Source of the DNA: Myxacorys almedinensis A | GTDB taxonomy: Bacteria; Cyanobacteriota; Cyanobacteriia; Leptolyngbyales; Leptolyngbyaceae | Assembly: GCF_010091945.1 (NCBI RefSeq) | Contig: NZ_WVIE01000003.1 | Location: forward strand, 1 to 64,000 | Length of the DNA: 64,000 bases | Direction: 5' to 3' | Shown: positions 8,656 through 17,837 of the stretch, piece after piece | How positions within the stretch are numbered: the stretch's first letter is position 1 | Layout of the letters: each line of letters begins with the position of its first letter | Made by a program: the position numbers and the translations under genes | The notes under the pieces: model-generated | What the model saw: the letters and a program-made list of their open reading frames with translations, nothing else | What the model was told of the DNA's origin: nothing | Database searches by the model: none

Positions 8656-9354
8656 TCATCCTTGTAAAGGTGATGGAATCCAGTATTCTGGACGGCGGTT
8701 GTTTTGAATCACTTCATCAAAAATTTTGATGAGCCAGTCTTCAAAAGAGTTGGCAATAATGTGTTCTGCTTGCCACTCTTCAAACATATAATCATGTTGA
8801 CTGTCGAGTACTTTGTACTCTGAATCCGCATAAGTTGTGAGATCAAAACTGCAAAAATCACCTGTACAGATATAGCCTAAATAACAAAAAGCAATATACT
8901 TTTTCTCACCATCATCCTCGACATAAACTTCATCTTGCTCCTGATTAAATGGAACAATAGCACTTGTGCTTTGAATCAGAATTCCGCTATCAGCCCACCA
9001 CGGCGTAGCCTGAGTAATCTCAAATCTAGGCTGATCGATGCAAAAAATATTTGCTCCATTGCTGAATTTCAAAAACTCCTTGTAGCTATCAGGCAAAATG
9101 AATCCAAGCTCTTCTTCACAGCGCTGGATTTCACCCTGAGTAGCAGGAGAATTGAATTTGAACCCTAGTTGAATGTTTTGAGCTTTTAATATTTTTTGTG
9201 CTTGCTCAATCTTTTCTGAAAGCCAGGTATACATAAGGCATTTCAAGCGATCTAGAAATTGGCGTTTACACTCTACGCAGATGTGATTCTGCTTGCCTCG
9301 GCGCTTGCCGTTCTTGCGAATATGAGTCGAGTGGCAGTCGAGACATTCCATCAT
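8656..9354 (-). CDS. SMI1/KNR4 family protein with an IS1 InsA-like zinc-ribbon head
   Basis: This 232-residue ORF looks chimeric. Residues 1-36 contain CLDC and CVEC pairs separated by HIRKNGKRRGKQNHI, closely resembling the N-terminal zinc-binding part of cyanobacterial IS1-family InsA/transposase proteins. From about residue 41 (MYTWLSEKIEQAQ) it becomes an SMI1/KNR4 domain, with QRCEEELGFILPDSYKEFLK, FSNGANIF and a C-terminal FEDWLIKIFDEV. SMI1 proteins often act as immunity proteins for polymorphic toxins or as adaptors. An internal ATG at 9232-9234 (residue 41) could be the original start, giving 192 residues. No matching toxin gene is beside it. Whether the fused head is translated cannot be told from sequence. 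Confidence 0.7.
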   Translation of the reverse strand: MMECLDCHSTHIRKNGKRRGKQNHICVECKRQFLDRLKCLMYTWLSEKIEQAQKILKAQNIQLGFKFNSPATQGEIQRCEEELGFILPDSYKEFLKFSNGANIFCIDQPRFEITQATPWWADSGILIQSTSAIVPFNQEQDEVYVEDDGEKKYIAFCYLGYICTGDFCSFDLTTYADSEYKVLDSQHDYMFEEWQAEHIIANSFEDWLIKIFDEVIQNNRRPEYWIPSPLQG

Positions 9355-9404
9355 GAATCACCTCAGTTCCTCTCTCTATTACGCAACGCCAAAGTTTAAT
9401 CCTA

Positions 9405-9905
9405 TTAATCGCAGAACAGCGTCTCGCGGGTATCGCGCCCTGTCGTTGGGTTTGTGCCCTTTGCGCTCTTGCAGAGGATCGCCAAAGCATCCGATCGCAC
9501 CTGAACATCGGTAAAGTCTGCCCCGTCGATCGTTGCGCCGTCAAACTTGGCATTAAACGCAAATGCTCCTTCTAAAATGGCGTTCGTCAAATTAGCATCG
9601 GTTAGGCGTGCCGCATCAAGCGTGCTGTTACTTAGGTTTGCGCCTTCAAGATTAATTCGCTCTAAATTCGCTCCAAAAAAGCTCACTCCCCGAAGATCGG
9701 TATGACTAAAATTTGCGTCCCGAAGGTTTGATTTTGTAAAGCTTGAATCGGTCAACACTCGTCCTGAAAAATCTTTGCCAAGCAAAAATGCCTTGTTAAA
9801 ATCTTCTGCTAAAGCAGGGGTAGCCCCCCCTCCAAAAATTCCTGCCCAGAAGAGCACCACCCCCAAAAGCTGAGCAAAACCCATCGCGATCGCACGGTGT
9901 TGCAT
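9405..9905 (-). CDS. Secreted pentapeptide-repeat protein, probably thylakoid-lumenal
   Basis: From the ATG at 9903-9905 the protein is 166 residues. The frame is open to 9977, where an extra Cys-rich N-terminal stretch would be added. The N terminus is a signal peptide (FAQLLGVVLFWAGIFGG ... PALA, cut before EDF). The body is a run of A(D/N)LxG/S-type pentapeptides such as SNLRDANFSHTDLRG, NLERINLEGANL and RLTDANLTNAILEGA, predicted to form a right-handed quadrilateral beta helix. The C-terminal tail has two cysteines (LCKSAKG ... ETLFCD), as in plant thylakoid lumenal TL17-type proteins. The function of that family is unknown. Confidence 0.82.
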   Translation of the reverse strand: MQHRAIAMGFAQLLGVVLFWAGIFGGGATPALAEDFNKAFLLGKDFSGRVLTDSSFTKSNLRDANFSHTDLRGVSFFGANLERINLEGANLSNSTLDAARLTDANLTNAILEGAFAFNAKFDGATIDGADFTDVQVRSDALAILCKSAKGTNPTTGRDTRETLFCD

Positions 9906-10083
9906 CGGTGAAAAACAACGTTTAAGACTAGAAACTAGCGACAGGGCGCAGCAAAAAACAACGTGTCTACAACTCATTTTTTACAAGTCAAAACAGAAGG
10001 TTGATAGGAACTCATGATTCGGGAACGTTGAGGCATAACGCAACTCGATCTGGCGTAGCGAATCGATCAGATCTTTGCACTGC

Positions 10084-10569
10084 ATGGCTCAAAACCCGTT
10101 CTTGATCGTACCTGAATCTGTGGACATCCCTGCACCTCATCACCCAACTCACGTAGGAATTTTAGGCGAAAATCTGGTTGCCGAATGGCTGCGATCGCAC
10201 GACTGGCAAATTTTGCATCAGCGCTGGACATGCCGCTTTGGAGAACTCGACCTCGTTGCCCAATTGCCCAAAGAAAAATCCCTGATTGCGTTTGTAGAGG
10301 TGAAAACCCGCAGTCAGAGAAATTGGGATGGTGATGGACTGCTTGCCATTACGCCAACGAAGCAAGCCAAACTTTGGAAAACGGCACAATCATTTCTAAT
10401 CAACTATCCAGATTTAGCCGCTTTGCCTTGTCGCTTTGATGTTGCGATCGTGAGATGCCGCAAAGCTTCTGCGTCAAAGCAGGGGCATAAAGACTGCTTT
10501 AGTCAGAGTGTCGCAGGCTATATTCTGACCCTGCAAACCTACATTCCGGATGCGTTCACGCACGACTAA
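10084..10569 (+). CDS. YraN (UPF0102) family nuclease-like protein
   Basis: This protein of about 161 residues (ATG at 10084; another in-frame ATG lies at 10075) carries the restriction-endonuclease-like fold of UPF0102. The motifs are GILGENLVAEWLRSHDW, then the metal-binding RFGELDLVA and FVEVKTR, with a following ITPTKQAKLWKTAQSFL helix. The D...ExK arrangement (ELDLVA / VEVKTR) is the PD-(D/E)XK signature, and bacterial YraN proteins are thought to be Holliday-junction or structure-specific nucleases. It is monocistronic and converges on the next gene. Confidence 0.85.
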   Translation: MAQNPFLIVPESVDIPAPHHPTHVGILGENLVAEWLRSHDWQILHQRWTCRFGELDLVAQLPKEKSLIAFVEVKTRSQRNWDGDGLLAITPTKQAKLWKTAQSFLINYPDLAALPCRFDVAIVRCRKASASKQGHKDCFSQSVAGYILTLQTYIPDAFTHD

Positions 10570-10588
10570 CCAAAACAACTGACCAAGA

Positions 10589-10978
10589 CTACGCGAGGGT
10601 TTCTGGGCAGTAGCCCAACCCTTGCACAAACTGGTGGCGAAACTCCTCGATTTCAACCCGATCGGGGGTTCCATGAGACACTACCGCCACCTGATAGCGC
10701 TGCATCACCTCAACCGGAGACTGACCTGTTTCAAGTCCCCACAGCACCATCTGAATCCGAATGCCCGGCTGGTAGGGAATCCCCAGTTCTTTCATAAATG
10801 CCTGAAAATCGCCGTCTTGGTCTGTGTCGAGTTCGTGCTCCATTTTAACTCTGACTACCCAACCGTCGATTTGATGAATGACAGTCATAAAGCTGACGGG
10901 CAATTGAGTTCTATTGTGAAGAAACTCAACGATTCTCAGAGTGAGACTGGCATTCGCCAAATAGTAGAGATATTCCAT
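10589..10978 (-). CDS. Conserved-looking hypothetical protein
   Basis: I do not recognise a family with certainty. The most likely start is the ATG at 10976-10978 (MEYLYYLANASLTLRIVEFL), giving 129 residues. The frame stays open to 11083, but the added part is Pro/Cys-rich and looks like read-through. The protein is soluble, with mixed alpha/beta character, and has a DTDQDGDFQAF acidic loop. Nothing indicates an enzyme. It is convergent with yraN (19 bp gap) and divergent from queA. Codon use and HIP1 context look native. Confidence 0.6.
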   Translation of the reverse strand: MEYLYYLANASLTLRIVEFLHNRTQLPVSFMTVIHQIDGWVVRVKMEHELDTDQDGDFQAFMKELGIPYQPGIRIQMVLWGLETGQSPVEVMQRYQVAVVSHGTPDRVEIEEFRHQFVQGLGYCPETLA

Positions 10979-11172
10979 AGGATCGTCCTTACCTAAGCAA
11001 ATGCTACACCTCTTATCTTCGGGCGAATCTTGCTGTTCGTGTAGGGGAGAAGCCCCCGACATCCGATAGGGAACCTCACCCATTTTGAGGTTTAGTAGTT
11101 AATAGATGGCAACCTCTCTGGTTTACCCCTCCTATCTGCCAACCCTCATGATTTAATTGGGAACTGCCGCTC

Positions 11173-12297
11173 GTGAACGAATCTTCCGTGGATGCTGACC
11201 AGTTACTCTCTAGTTATGACTATGGTTTGCCAGAGGGGCAGATTGCTCAGTCTCCGGTCACGCCTAGAGATAGCGCACGTCTACTTGTCGTAGAAGATCA
11301 GCAGCGCCATCGCCATCAGGTTTTCCGCGATTTGCCCGATCTTCTCCGAGCTAACGATCTTTTAGTGTTGAATAACACGCGAGTGATTCCGGCGCGTCTC
11401 TATGGTCAAAAGACGACGGGCACAGCCGTCGAAATTTTGCTGTTAGAGGAGCAGCAGCGAAATCAGTGGTTGGCGTTGGTGAAGCCTGGCAGACGCCTCA
11501 AACCGGGAAGCCAGGTTATCTTTGCCGCCCATCAGCCAACCGGGATCAGCCTTAGAGCCACCGTTGTTGCCAGTGATGAGGCAACTAGAGGGCGAATTTT
11601 GCAGTTTGAGGTATCAGATGGGCGATCGCTGCTAGAAGTGGTCGATCAGTTTGGTCAAATGCCGCTGCCACCCTACATCACAGGCTCCGACTCTGAACCT
11701 GAGCAGTATCAAACGGTGTACGCCGATCGCGTCGGGGCAGTGGCGGCTCCCACCGCTGGGTTACACTTCACGCCAGAATTGTTCAATCGCCTTGATGAAA
11801 AAGGCATTCAGCGCGCCTTTGTGACCCTGCATGTCGGCGTGGGAACCTTTCGCCCGGTAGAGACCGAAGACATCCGCCACCACCAGATGCACGGGGAATG
11901 GATCGAAGTGCCCGAAGAGACGGTGGCGCAAGTTCGAGCGATTAAGGCAAATGGCGGGCGGGTCATTGCGGTGGGAACTACGGCAGTGCGATCGCTAGAA
12001 GGCGCATCTCAATCGGGGGATCTGCGATCGTACTGTGGTAAGACAAATCTGTTTATTTACCCTGGCTATCAGTGGCGCGTGGTAGATGGTCTGGTTACCA
12101 ATTTCCACCTGCCCAAGTCAAGCCTGCTCATGCTGGTGAGTGGGCTGATTGGGCGAGAACGCGCCTTAGACCTTTATCAGGACGCGATCGCGCAGCATTA
12201 CCGCTTTTATTCCTTTGGCGATGCGATGCTGATTTTGCCAGAAGCGCGACTCACATCAGATTCATCGGATCGACATCAATCGTCAAACTCACCGTAG
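11173..12297 (+). CDS. queA: S-adenosylmethionine:tRNA ribosyltransferase-isomerase
   Basis: QueA transfers and isomerises the ribosyl part of SAM onto preQ1-modified tRNA to form epoxyqueuosine. Family motifs are DLLVLNNTRVIPARLYG, MPLPPYI, YADRVGAVAAPTAGLHFTPE, LHVGVGTFRPV, GTTAVRSLE and LVTNFHLPKSSLLMLVSG. The start is GTG at 11173. Most QueA proteins end soon after the FGDAMLIL segment. Here a further 19 or so polar residues (rich in Ser and Asp) are encoded, and they overlap the 3' end of priA on the other strand by 47 bp, so the tail is probably a by-product of the overlap. Confidence 0.95.
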   Translation: MNESSVDADQLLSSYDYGLPEGQIAQSPVTPRDSARLLVVEDQQRHRHQVFRDLPDLLRANDLLVLNNTRVIPARLYGQKTTGTAVEILLLEEQQRNQWLALVKPGRRLKPGSQVIFAAHQPTGISLRATVVASDEATRGRILQFEVSDGRSLLEVVDQFGQMPLPPYITGSDSEPEQYQTVYADRVGAVAAPTAGLHFTPELFNRLDEKGIQRAFVTLHVGVGTFRPVETEDIRHHQMHGEWIEVPEETVAQVRAIKANGGRVIAVGTTAVRSLEGASQSGDLRSYCGKTNLFIYPGYQWRVVDGLVTNFHLPKSSLLMLVSGLIGRERALDLYQDAIAQHYRFYSFGDAMLILPEARLTSDSSDRHQSSNSP

Positions 12298-14734
12298 AGC
12301 CACAGAGCGATCGCAAGTCTGCCAAATTCGGCACTTTAGAACCATCGTGCGATGGAAACTTCAGCAAAATCTGCCATCGATAGCGCTGAGCAACTCTGAG
12401 AATGGTCGCCGGAGCAGGACCTAAAACCGCGTATTGGGTAGACTTCGACAGTTCTACAGCGACTCGCTCTGCGGCTTTTTGCACCGCCACCGCATTCCCT
12501 CCGCTGATCCGAAAGAGCACCAGCTGTCCGTAGGGCGGATACTGCAACTCCTGTCGCTGCTTGAGTTCTGCCGCCACAAAGGGTTCATACTGCTGACGCT
12601 GCACCGCCCCAATGACGGGATGATCCGGCGAGTATGTTTGCAGAATCACTCGCCCTGGTTCTTCGCCTCGCCCTGCCCGTCCTGCTACCTGCACCAAGGT
12701 CTGAAACGCCCGCTCACTCGCTCGAAAGTCGGCGAGATTGAGCAATCCATCCGCAGAGATCACCCCAACGAGGGTGACTTGGGGGAGATCGATGCCTTTG
12801 GTCAGCATTTGGGTGCCCACTAGCAAATCAGCTTTGCGATCGCTAAATTGGGTCAGCAGCGCCCGATGGGAGCCTTTCGCCCGCGTTGTGTCGCTGTCAA
12901 ACCGAATCGCCGTTAAGTCTGGAAACTGCCGCTCCAATTCTTGCATCACGCGCTGCGTCCCACTACCAAACTGCTTGAAATAAGGCGATCCGCACGAGGG
13001 GCAGTGCGGGGGTTGATTTTGAACGTGATTGCAGTAATGACAGCGCAGCCGAGGTTTGGCGTTTTCATGGGTGTGATGAAACGAGAGCGACACATCGCAG
13101 TTGGGGCACTCCATCACGTAGCCACAACTGCGGCACGACACAAAGGTGCTGTGCCCACGACGATGAATGAAGAGTAAGCCCTGTTGCTCTGTTTCTTTGA
13201 GGTGGTGGAGGGCGGTTTGGAGCGATCGGCTGAAAATCGAGCCGTTGCGATCGCGCAATTCTTGCCGCATGTCCACCACCTCAATCTTTGGCATCGGACG
13301 ATTTAAAATTCGCTTTGGCAGCGATACATACTGCGATTGGGCGACTTCTTGATGGCTCGTCACCCAAGATTCTAACGATGGGGTAGCCGATCCCAAAATC
13401 AACGGACAGGCTTCTAATGTTGCCCGCCACTGGGCTACCGTTCGAGCGTGATAGCACGGTGCAGGCTGATCTTGCTTAAAACTGGAGTCATGTTCTTCAT
13501 CGAGAATAATCAACCCGAGGCTTGGCAGAGGCGCAAAAATTGCCGATCGCGTCCCGATCGCGACTTGAGGTGAGCCGCTCAGCATCTGCCGCCACGTATC
13601 AAACCGCTCGCCATCCGAAAGGGCGCTATGGTAGACGCAGACTTGATCCCCAAACCTCGCCCGAAAGCGATCCGTTAGTTGCGGCGTCAAGCCAATTTCG
13701 GGAACCAACACCAACGCAGAGCGCCCTTGCTGCAAAATCGGCGCGATCGCTTGGAGATACACTTCTGTCTTGCCCGATCCCGTGACGCCATGCAGCAAAA
13801 TTTGGGTAAATCCGGTCGCTTGCTGCACCTGCTGAAGGGCAGCCGCCTGATCGGCAGTGAGTGACTTTGCGCCCTCTTCACCCACCTCCGGCAGCCCCTC
13901 CGCTCGTAAAATCTCCCGTGGCTGCAAGATCAAACAGCCCTGCTGCTCTAGCTTTCTTAGCGTTGGTGTCGTCGTTCGGCACAGTTGCAGCAGGTCAGTC
14001 ATCCACATCTCGCCGCCCTGCCGCTTCAGCACTTCTAAAATTTCTCGGTAACGCTCACTGAGTTGCCCTTCTGTGGAAATCAGCGTCACCGCTTGGCGCA
14101 GCTTGGGACGCATTGTTGCTGGTGGTTCTAGATAACTCTCCACCAAATTTTGCTTGAGCAACTCTTGTAAGCCACGATGCGCTCCTTGCACTTGGCGCTG
14201 CACAAACTGCCACGAATAGTCTTTTGTTTTGCTGGCTTTAAGAAGCTCTAGAATGTGCCGTGCGGCTGCCGTTAGCGGAGTCTTCTCATCGTTGAGAAAC
14301 CGAATGCGCCGCTGCGATCGCGCTAACAATCCTGGCGGCAATGCCACTTTCACCACCTGCATCAGCGATGTGTGATAATACTGCGCCACCTGGTTAAGCA
14401 GCGCCCAATACGACGCTGGAAAAAACCCAGCACTCACGATCGCATCGACCGAGCGGATCTGATCGGCGGCTAACTCGGTGGGTCGGGTATCGAGCAACCG
14501 AACGGCGATCGCTCCTACCTGCTGCGTTCCAAATGGCACACTCAAAATATCACCCACCCGTACGGCTAGATCTGGCGGCAAAGCGTAGGTGTAGAGTCCT
14601 TGTGTCCCAGAACAATCGACCAGCACCTCCACCCACTGCCGATCCATCGCAGACCTGTCTATCGCACCGTCTGTGCCCAACCCTGCTCCAGGTAAGCTAT
14701 TGATCAACGAGAAGTCAGACATACTGGCATTCAT
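12251..14734 (-). CDS. priA: Primosomal protein N' (replication-restart helicase)
   Basis: PriA recognises stalled forks and reloads the replisome. The protein has an N-terminal DNA-binding region (WVEVLVDCSG ... LYTYALPPDL) and a winged-helix part. The SF2 helicase core includes Walker A HGVTGSGKTEVY and Walker B ILDEEH, and the zinc-binding insert has CRSCG, CPNC, CHYCN and CPSCG pairs. The helicase C-terminal half includes GTQMLTKGIDLPQVTLVGV and QVAGRAGRGEEPGRV. I choose the ATG at 14732-14734 (827 residues); a TTG at 14812 gives a longer, unusual head and an ATG lies at 14720-14722. The last 47 bp overlap queA tail to tail. Confidence 0.95.
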   Translation of the reverse strand: MNASMSDFSLINSLPGAGLGTDGAIDRSAMDRQWVEVLVDCSGTQGLYTYALPPDLAVRVGDILSVPFGTQQVGAIAVRLLDTRPTELAADQIRSVDAIVSAGFFPASYWALLNQVAQYYHTSLMQVVKVALPPGLLARSQRRIRFLNDEKTPLTAAARHILELLKASKTKDYSWQFVQRQVQGAHRGLQELLKQNLVESYLEPPATMRPKLRQAVTLISTEGQLSERYREILEVLKRQGGEMWMTDLLQLCRTTTPTLRKLEQQGCLILQPREILRAEGLPEVGEEGAKSLTADQAAALQQVQQATGFTQILLHGVTGSGKTEVYLQAIAPILQQGRSALVLVPEIGLTPQLTDRFRARFGDQVCVYHSALSDGERFDTWRQMLSGSPQVAIGTRSAIFAPLPSLGLIILDEEHDSSFKQDQPAPCYHARTVAQWRATLEACPLILGSATPSLESWVTSHQEVAQSQYVSLPKRILNRPMPKIEVVDMRQELRDRNGSIFSRSLQTALHHLKETEQQGLLFIHRRGHSTFVSCRSCGYVMECPNCDVSLSFHHTHENAKPRLRCHYCNHVQNQPPHCPSCGSPYFKQFGSGTQRVMQELERQFPDLTAIRFDSDTTRAKGSHRALLTQFSDRKADLLVGTQMLTKGIDLPQVTLVGVISADGLLNLADFRASERAFQTLVQVAGRAGRGEEPGRVILQTYSPDHPVIGAVQRQQYEPFVAAELKQRQELQYPPYGQLVLFRISGGNAVAVQKAAERVAVELSKSTQYAVLGPAPATILRVAQRYRWQILLKFPSHDGSKVPNLADLRSLCGSTVSLTIDVDPMNLM

Positions 14735-15499
14735 AGACACGCTTTCTTCGGACTTTACAGTGAGCGATCGCCTAGGGCTTGCCGTGCGATCGCAATGTTC
14801 GTTAACAAACAACTATAGAAAAACTTAAGAAAGACAATAAATGGCAAAACTCGCGGTATTCAAACCCTTAATCGAATGTATGTAAACACGCTCCATTCCT
14901 CTATTTTAGCGAGTTACCAAGGGCATAACCCAACGCACCTTCCGTGCCCTTATCAGCAAATTACCTCTGTTCACACTTCTTTTTCGGGTTTTCTCACCAT
15001 TGGTAGAGATGTAAATCTGATTATGTATGAGAGGCTGTTAGGGCAGCAGACAAAAAATAAAAAAAGCTGTTTTGGCAGTTTGTTGCACGGCTTACGAAAA
15101 ACTTTGCTGTCGTCGCTAGAATCTTAAGTGTTCAGTAAGGCTAGAGACATTCGCGAATTGTTCTTCTGTTTTACGGCAGAACTGACAGTTTGCCTGAGTT
15201 GGTCCTGACTCTGTTCATGATCAACGTCCAAGCTCAGCTTTTACTAGAAAACGGTTAAGAAACGTCTTCTAGGAGACGATTCAAGGCGAAGCTTAAAAAC
15301 CTGCAACTTCTTTTCTCAATCATTTCAGTTTCTTTTCCGATCTTTTGTAGGCTGCTCATTTAATAGTGCTGACGCTCAAATTTCAACACTAACTTGAAGG
15401 CTAGGATCATTGATTCTGGATATACAAAAGTATTAGAAAATCTCTATCTTCTGAAATGGAAGTGCTTTGAGCAAAGCTAATCAATAATACGGCATTGAT
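14735..15499. other. Long intergenic region between priA and a sigma factor gene
   Basis: These roughly 765 bases carry both divergent promoters. I see no convincing gene: a plus-strand ORF at 14876-15127 (83 codons) lacks recognisable features. A near-palindrome GTCTTCTAGGAGAC lies at 15263-15276. The length is typical of heavily regulated sigma-factor leaders. Confidence 0.5.
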
Positions 15500-16711
15500 A
15501 TGAACGAGCAAAGCAACAGTTCTCCCACAGAGACTCTCCCCACTCGTACTTTGGACTTTGGAGTAGACGCAGCCGATTCAAATCGGGTTGACCCTCTGCA
15601 CCTAGAGCCAGACATCGATTTTGCAGACGTCCCCTCTCCTGAAGAAGGAGTAGATTTTTCCGGTCTCGATGGCATGGGCGATGATTTAGGGGGTGCAGAT
15701 GAGGTCAGAGATGCGATCGACAAGATTGCGTCGGCGCGATCGGCAGGCTACAGCAAAACGGTTGCTGACGACGCCGTTGGTGCGTTTTTCAAGGAAATGG
15801 CGCGCTATCCTCTCCTCAAGCCAGATGAAGAGGTTGAGCTAGCTCGGCGGGTCAAGTACGTTGTCGAGATGGAAGAGGTGCAACGGCAACTGTTTCAGGA
15901 ACTGGGGCGCACACCGACTAGAATTGAGCTAGCAGAACGGGTTGGCTTGACTGAACGGCAGCTAGAAAGCCGCCTCCATCGCAGTCGTGTGGCAAAGCGG
16001 AAGATGATTCGCTCTAATCTGCGGCTCGTGGTGTCGATCGCTAAGCGCTACCTCAATCGCGGTGTGCCCTTTCTAGATCTGATCCAAGAAGGTGCCTTGG
16101 GACTCAACCGCGCCACTGAGAAATTTGATCCCGACAAAGGTTATAAGTTTTCAACCTATGCCTACTGGTGGATTCGGCAGGGCATCACCCGAACGATCGC
16201 CAATGATGCTCGCACCATTCGGTTGCCGATTCACATTGTTGAAAAGCTCAACAAGCTGAAGAAAGCTCACCGTGAACTCAAGCGAGAACTACAACGCAAT
16301 CCAACCGAGGCAGAGCTTGCCCAAGCCCTGGATTTAACGGTTGAGCAGCTTCAACACCTGCATCAAGTGCGGCGTCAATCGCTCTCGCTTAACCATCGTG
16401 TGGGCAAAGGTGAAGACACGGAATTGATGGATCTTCTAGAAGACGGAGACACCCAATCGCCTGAGTCTCAAATGAGTGAAACCATGCTCCGGCAAGAAAT
16501 TTGGGATGTTTTGGGCAACGTGCTGACCCAGCGTGAGAAGGACATCATTTCGCTGCGCTACGGGCTGACTACTAGTAAGCCTTGCACCTTGGAAGAAGTG
16601 GGCGGCATGTTCAATCTTTCGCGAGAGCGAGTCCGCCAAATTCAAAGCAAGGCGATGCGAAAGCTGCGCCGCCCTCAGATTGCGGAACGATTGAAAGGCT
16701 GGTTGGGCTAG
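15500..16711 (+). CDS. sigC: Group 2 sigma factor, SigC type
   Basis: This 403-residue RNA polymerase sigma factor has an acidic N-terminal extension of about 85 residues. Region 1.2 is [20 protein letters not shown]. Region 2 has [19 protein letters not shown], the -10-recognising [16 protein letters not shown] and NDARTIRLPIH. Region 3 follows, then region 4 with LTQREKDIISLRYGL and the helix-turn-helix [20 protein letters not shown]. The length near 400 residues and the C-terminal LRRPQIAERLKGWL resemble cyanobacterial SigC, an alternative sigma factor tied to stationary phase and carbon/nitrogen status. The assignment within group 2 rests on these features. A strong terminator follows the stop. 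Confidence 0.85.
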   Translation: MNEQSNSSPTETLPTRTLDFGVDAADSNRVDPLHLEPDIDFADVPSPEEGVDFSGLDGMGDDLGGADEVRDAIDKIASARSAGYSKTVADDAVGAFFKEMARYPLLKPDEEVELARRVKYVVEMEEVQRQLFQELGRTPTRIELAERVGLTERQLESRLHRSRVAKRKMIRSNLRLVVSIAKRYLNRGVPFLDLIQEGALGLNRATEKFDPDKGYKFSTYAYWWIRQGITRTIANDARTIRLPIHIVEKLNKLKKAHRELKRELQRNPTEAELAQALDLTVEQLQHLHQVRRQSLSLNHRVGKGEDTELMDLLEDGDTQSPESQMSETMLRQEIWDVLGNVLTQREKDIISLRYGLTTSKPCTLEEVGGMFNLSRERVRQIQSKAMRKLRRPQIAERLKGWLG

Positions 16712-16730
16712 AAAAGTAGTTGCTTTTGAG

Positions 16731-16779
16731 ATATGAGTTTTGGGTGACTTTTTGTGTGGCTCAAAACTCATATTTTTTG
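16731..16779 (+). terminator. Intrinsic terminator after the SigC-type gene
   Basis: A perfect 12-bp inverted repeat (ATATGAGTTTTG / CAAAACTCATAT at 16731-16742 and 16762-16773) encloses a T-rich loop and is followed by a run of T residues. It starts 20 bp after the sigma-factor stop codon. Confidence 0.85.
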
Positions 16780-16921
16780 GGACTTGTGCTTTTTTACACA
16801 GGCTGATCTGCGGTTTTTGCAGGGTTCGGTTCTCTAGATCTAAATTCAGAGGAGAAACACTACAGGTTTATACAAGGTCTACTTTTGGTATCTTCTAACT
16901 TTATGCCTTTTGACTTTATCT

Positions 16922-17452
16922 ATGCTTTCCAACTCAGCAACTTTCAAGATTCGCCTTGCAACTCCTGCGGATGTACCTGAAATTTTCTCGCTCATTCAAG
17001 CCCTTGCTGAGTACGAAAAATTAGCCCACCAAGTCACCGGATCGCCTAAAGAATTGGCGCTGCATTTGTTTGGTGATTCTTCGGAACTTGATCAATCGAG
17101 TCGTCGCTATATCGAAGCGATCGTAGCCCAAGCCTCTGACCAACTCGTAGGCTTTGCCCTGTTCTTTCATAACTATTCCACCTTCCTGACCGCACCCGGA
17201 CTTTACCTTGAAGACCTCTTCGTGCTACCCGACTACCGAGGCATAGGGATCGGTAAAGCTCTGATCACAAAAGTTGCAGAACTAGCGGTCGAGCGAAACT
17301 GTGGGCGCGTTGAATGGAGCGTTTTAGACTGGAACGACTCTGCGATCGCGTTCTACCAGCACCTGGGGGCAACTCTCCTGCCTGACTGGCGCACCTGTCG
17401 AGTCACTGGAGAAGCTCTTGTCCACATGGCAACCCTACAGAGCAACGTCTAA
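16922..17452 (+). CDS. GNAT family N-acetyltransferase, diamine/thialysine acetyltransferase-like
   Basis: From the ATG at 16922 the protein is 176 residues. It is a single GNAT domain: FKIRLATPADVPEIFSLIQ at the N terminus, the FFHNYSTFLTAPGLYLEDLFV strand block shortened to NYSTFLTAPGLYLEDLFV, the acetyl-CoA-binding YRGIGIGKAL loop and WNDSAIAFYQHLGA. The NYSTF and APGLYLEDLFV segments are typical of the spermidine/spermine and thialysine acetyltransferase (SAT1/SAT2-like) branch, so a small amine substrate is likely, but the substrate is inference. It is monocistronic after the sigma-factor terminator. Confidence 0.85.
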   Translation: MLSNSATFKIRLATPADVPEIFSLIQALAEYEKLAHQVTGSPKELALHLFGDSSELDQSSRRYIEAIVAQASDQLVGFALFFHNYSTFLTAPGLYLEDLFVLPDYRGIGIGKALITKVAELAVERNCGRVEWSVLDWNDSAIAFYQHLGATLLPDWRTCRVTGEALVHMATLQSNV

Positions 17453-17522
17453 GCCTTGAAACTGTGTCAAACATTCCCGTATCCTGGTAGTTAATCTCCT
17501 GTCCGTCTTGGAGGATACGATC

Positions 17523-17729
17523 GTGGCAATTTGGATAAACGAGCAGCTTGATCCCGGCGGTCTAATGTATGCCTGCATTGCCTGCCGTGACGAAACTCAA
17601 GCCGAAGCCTGTCATCAGTCGTTTGAAGACAACCTCACCGATAGGCAAAAAGCAGAAGGCTGGGTCGCCCGGATGCGGCAAGTGGAATCGTGGGATGAAG
17701 TCCCCGTCAACTCTTTAAAGCTAGATTAG
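17523..17729 (+). CDS. Small conserved-looking hypothetical protein
   Basis: The GTG at 17523 is preceded by a good GGAGG Shine-Dalgarno at 17510-17514 with eight-base spacing, which decides the start over the in-frame TTG at 17508. The product is 68 residues, acidic and soluble, beginning MAIWINEQLDPGGLMYACIA, with three cysteines and a C-terminal WVARMRQVESWDEVP segment. I do not recognise a named family, but the clear ribosome site and the clean codon use support a real gene. It lies 70 bp after the GNAT gene on the same strand. Confidence 0.65.
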   Translation: MAIWINEQLDPGGLMYACIACRDETQAEACHQSFEDNLTDRQKAEGWVARMRQVESWDEVPVNSLKLD

Positions 17730-17837
17730 CTGACAGCCAAATTGCCCTTCGCCCGTCGATCCGATCATTAAGCATGGCGACACATTTTCGCGCCTCTTCG
17801 CTTAAATAAAATAGGTAGAAACTATAGAGGGGTTGCT

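Noticed and set aside
12072-13177. Plus-strand ORFs inside queA and antisense to priA
   Set aside because: They are frame shadows of two well-identified genes.
14876-15127. Plus-strand ORF of 83 codons upstream of the sigma factor gene
   Set aside because: No recognisable domain, no good ribosome site and composition like the surrounding leader; treated as non-coding.
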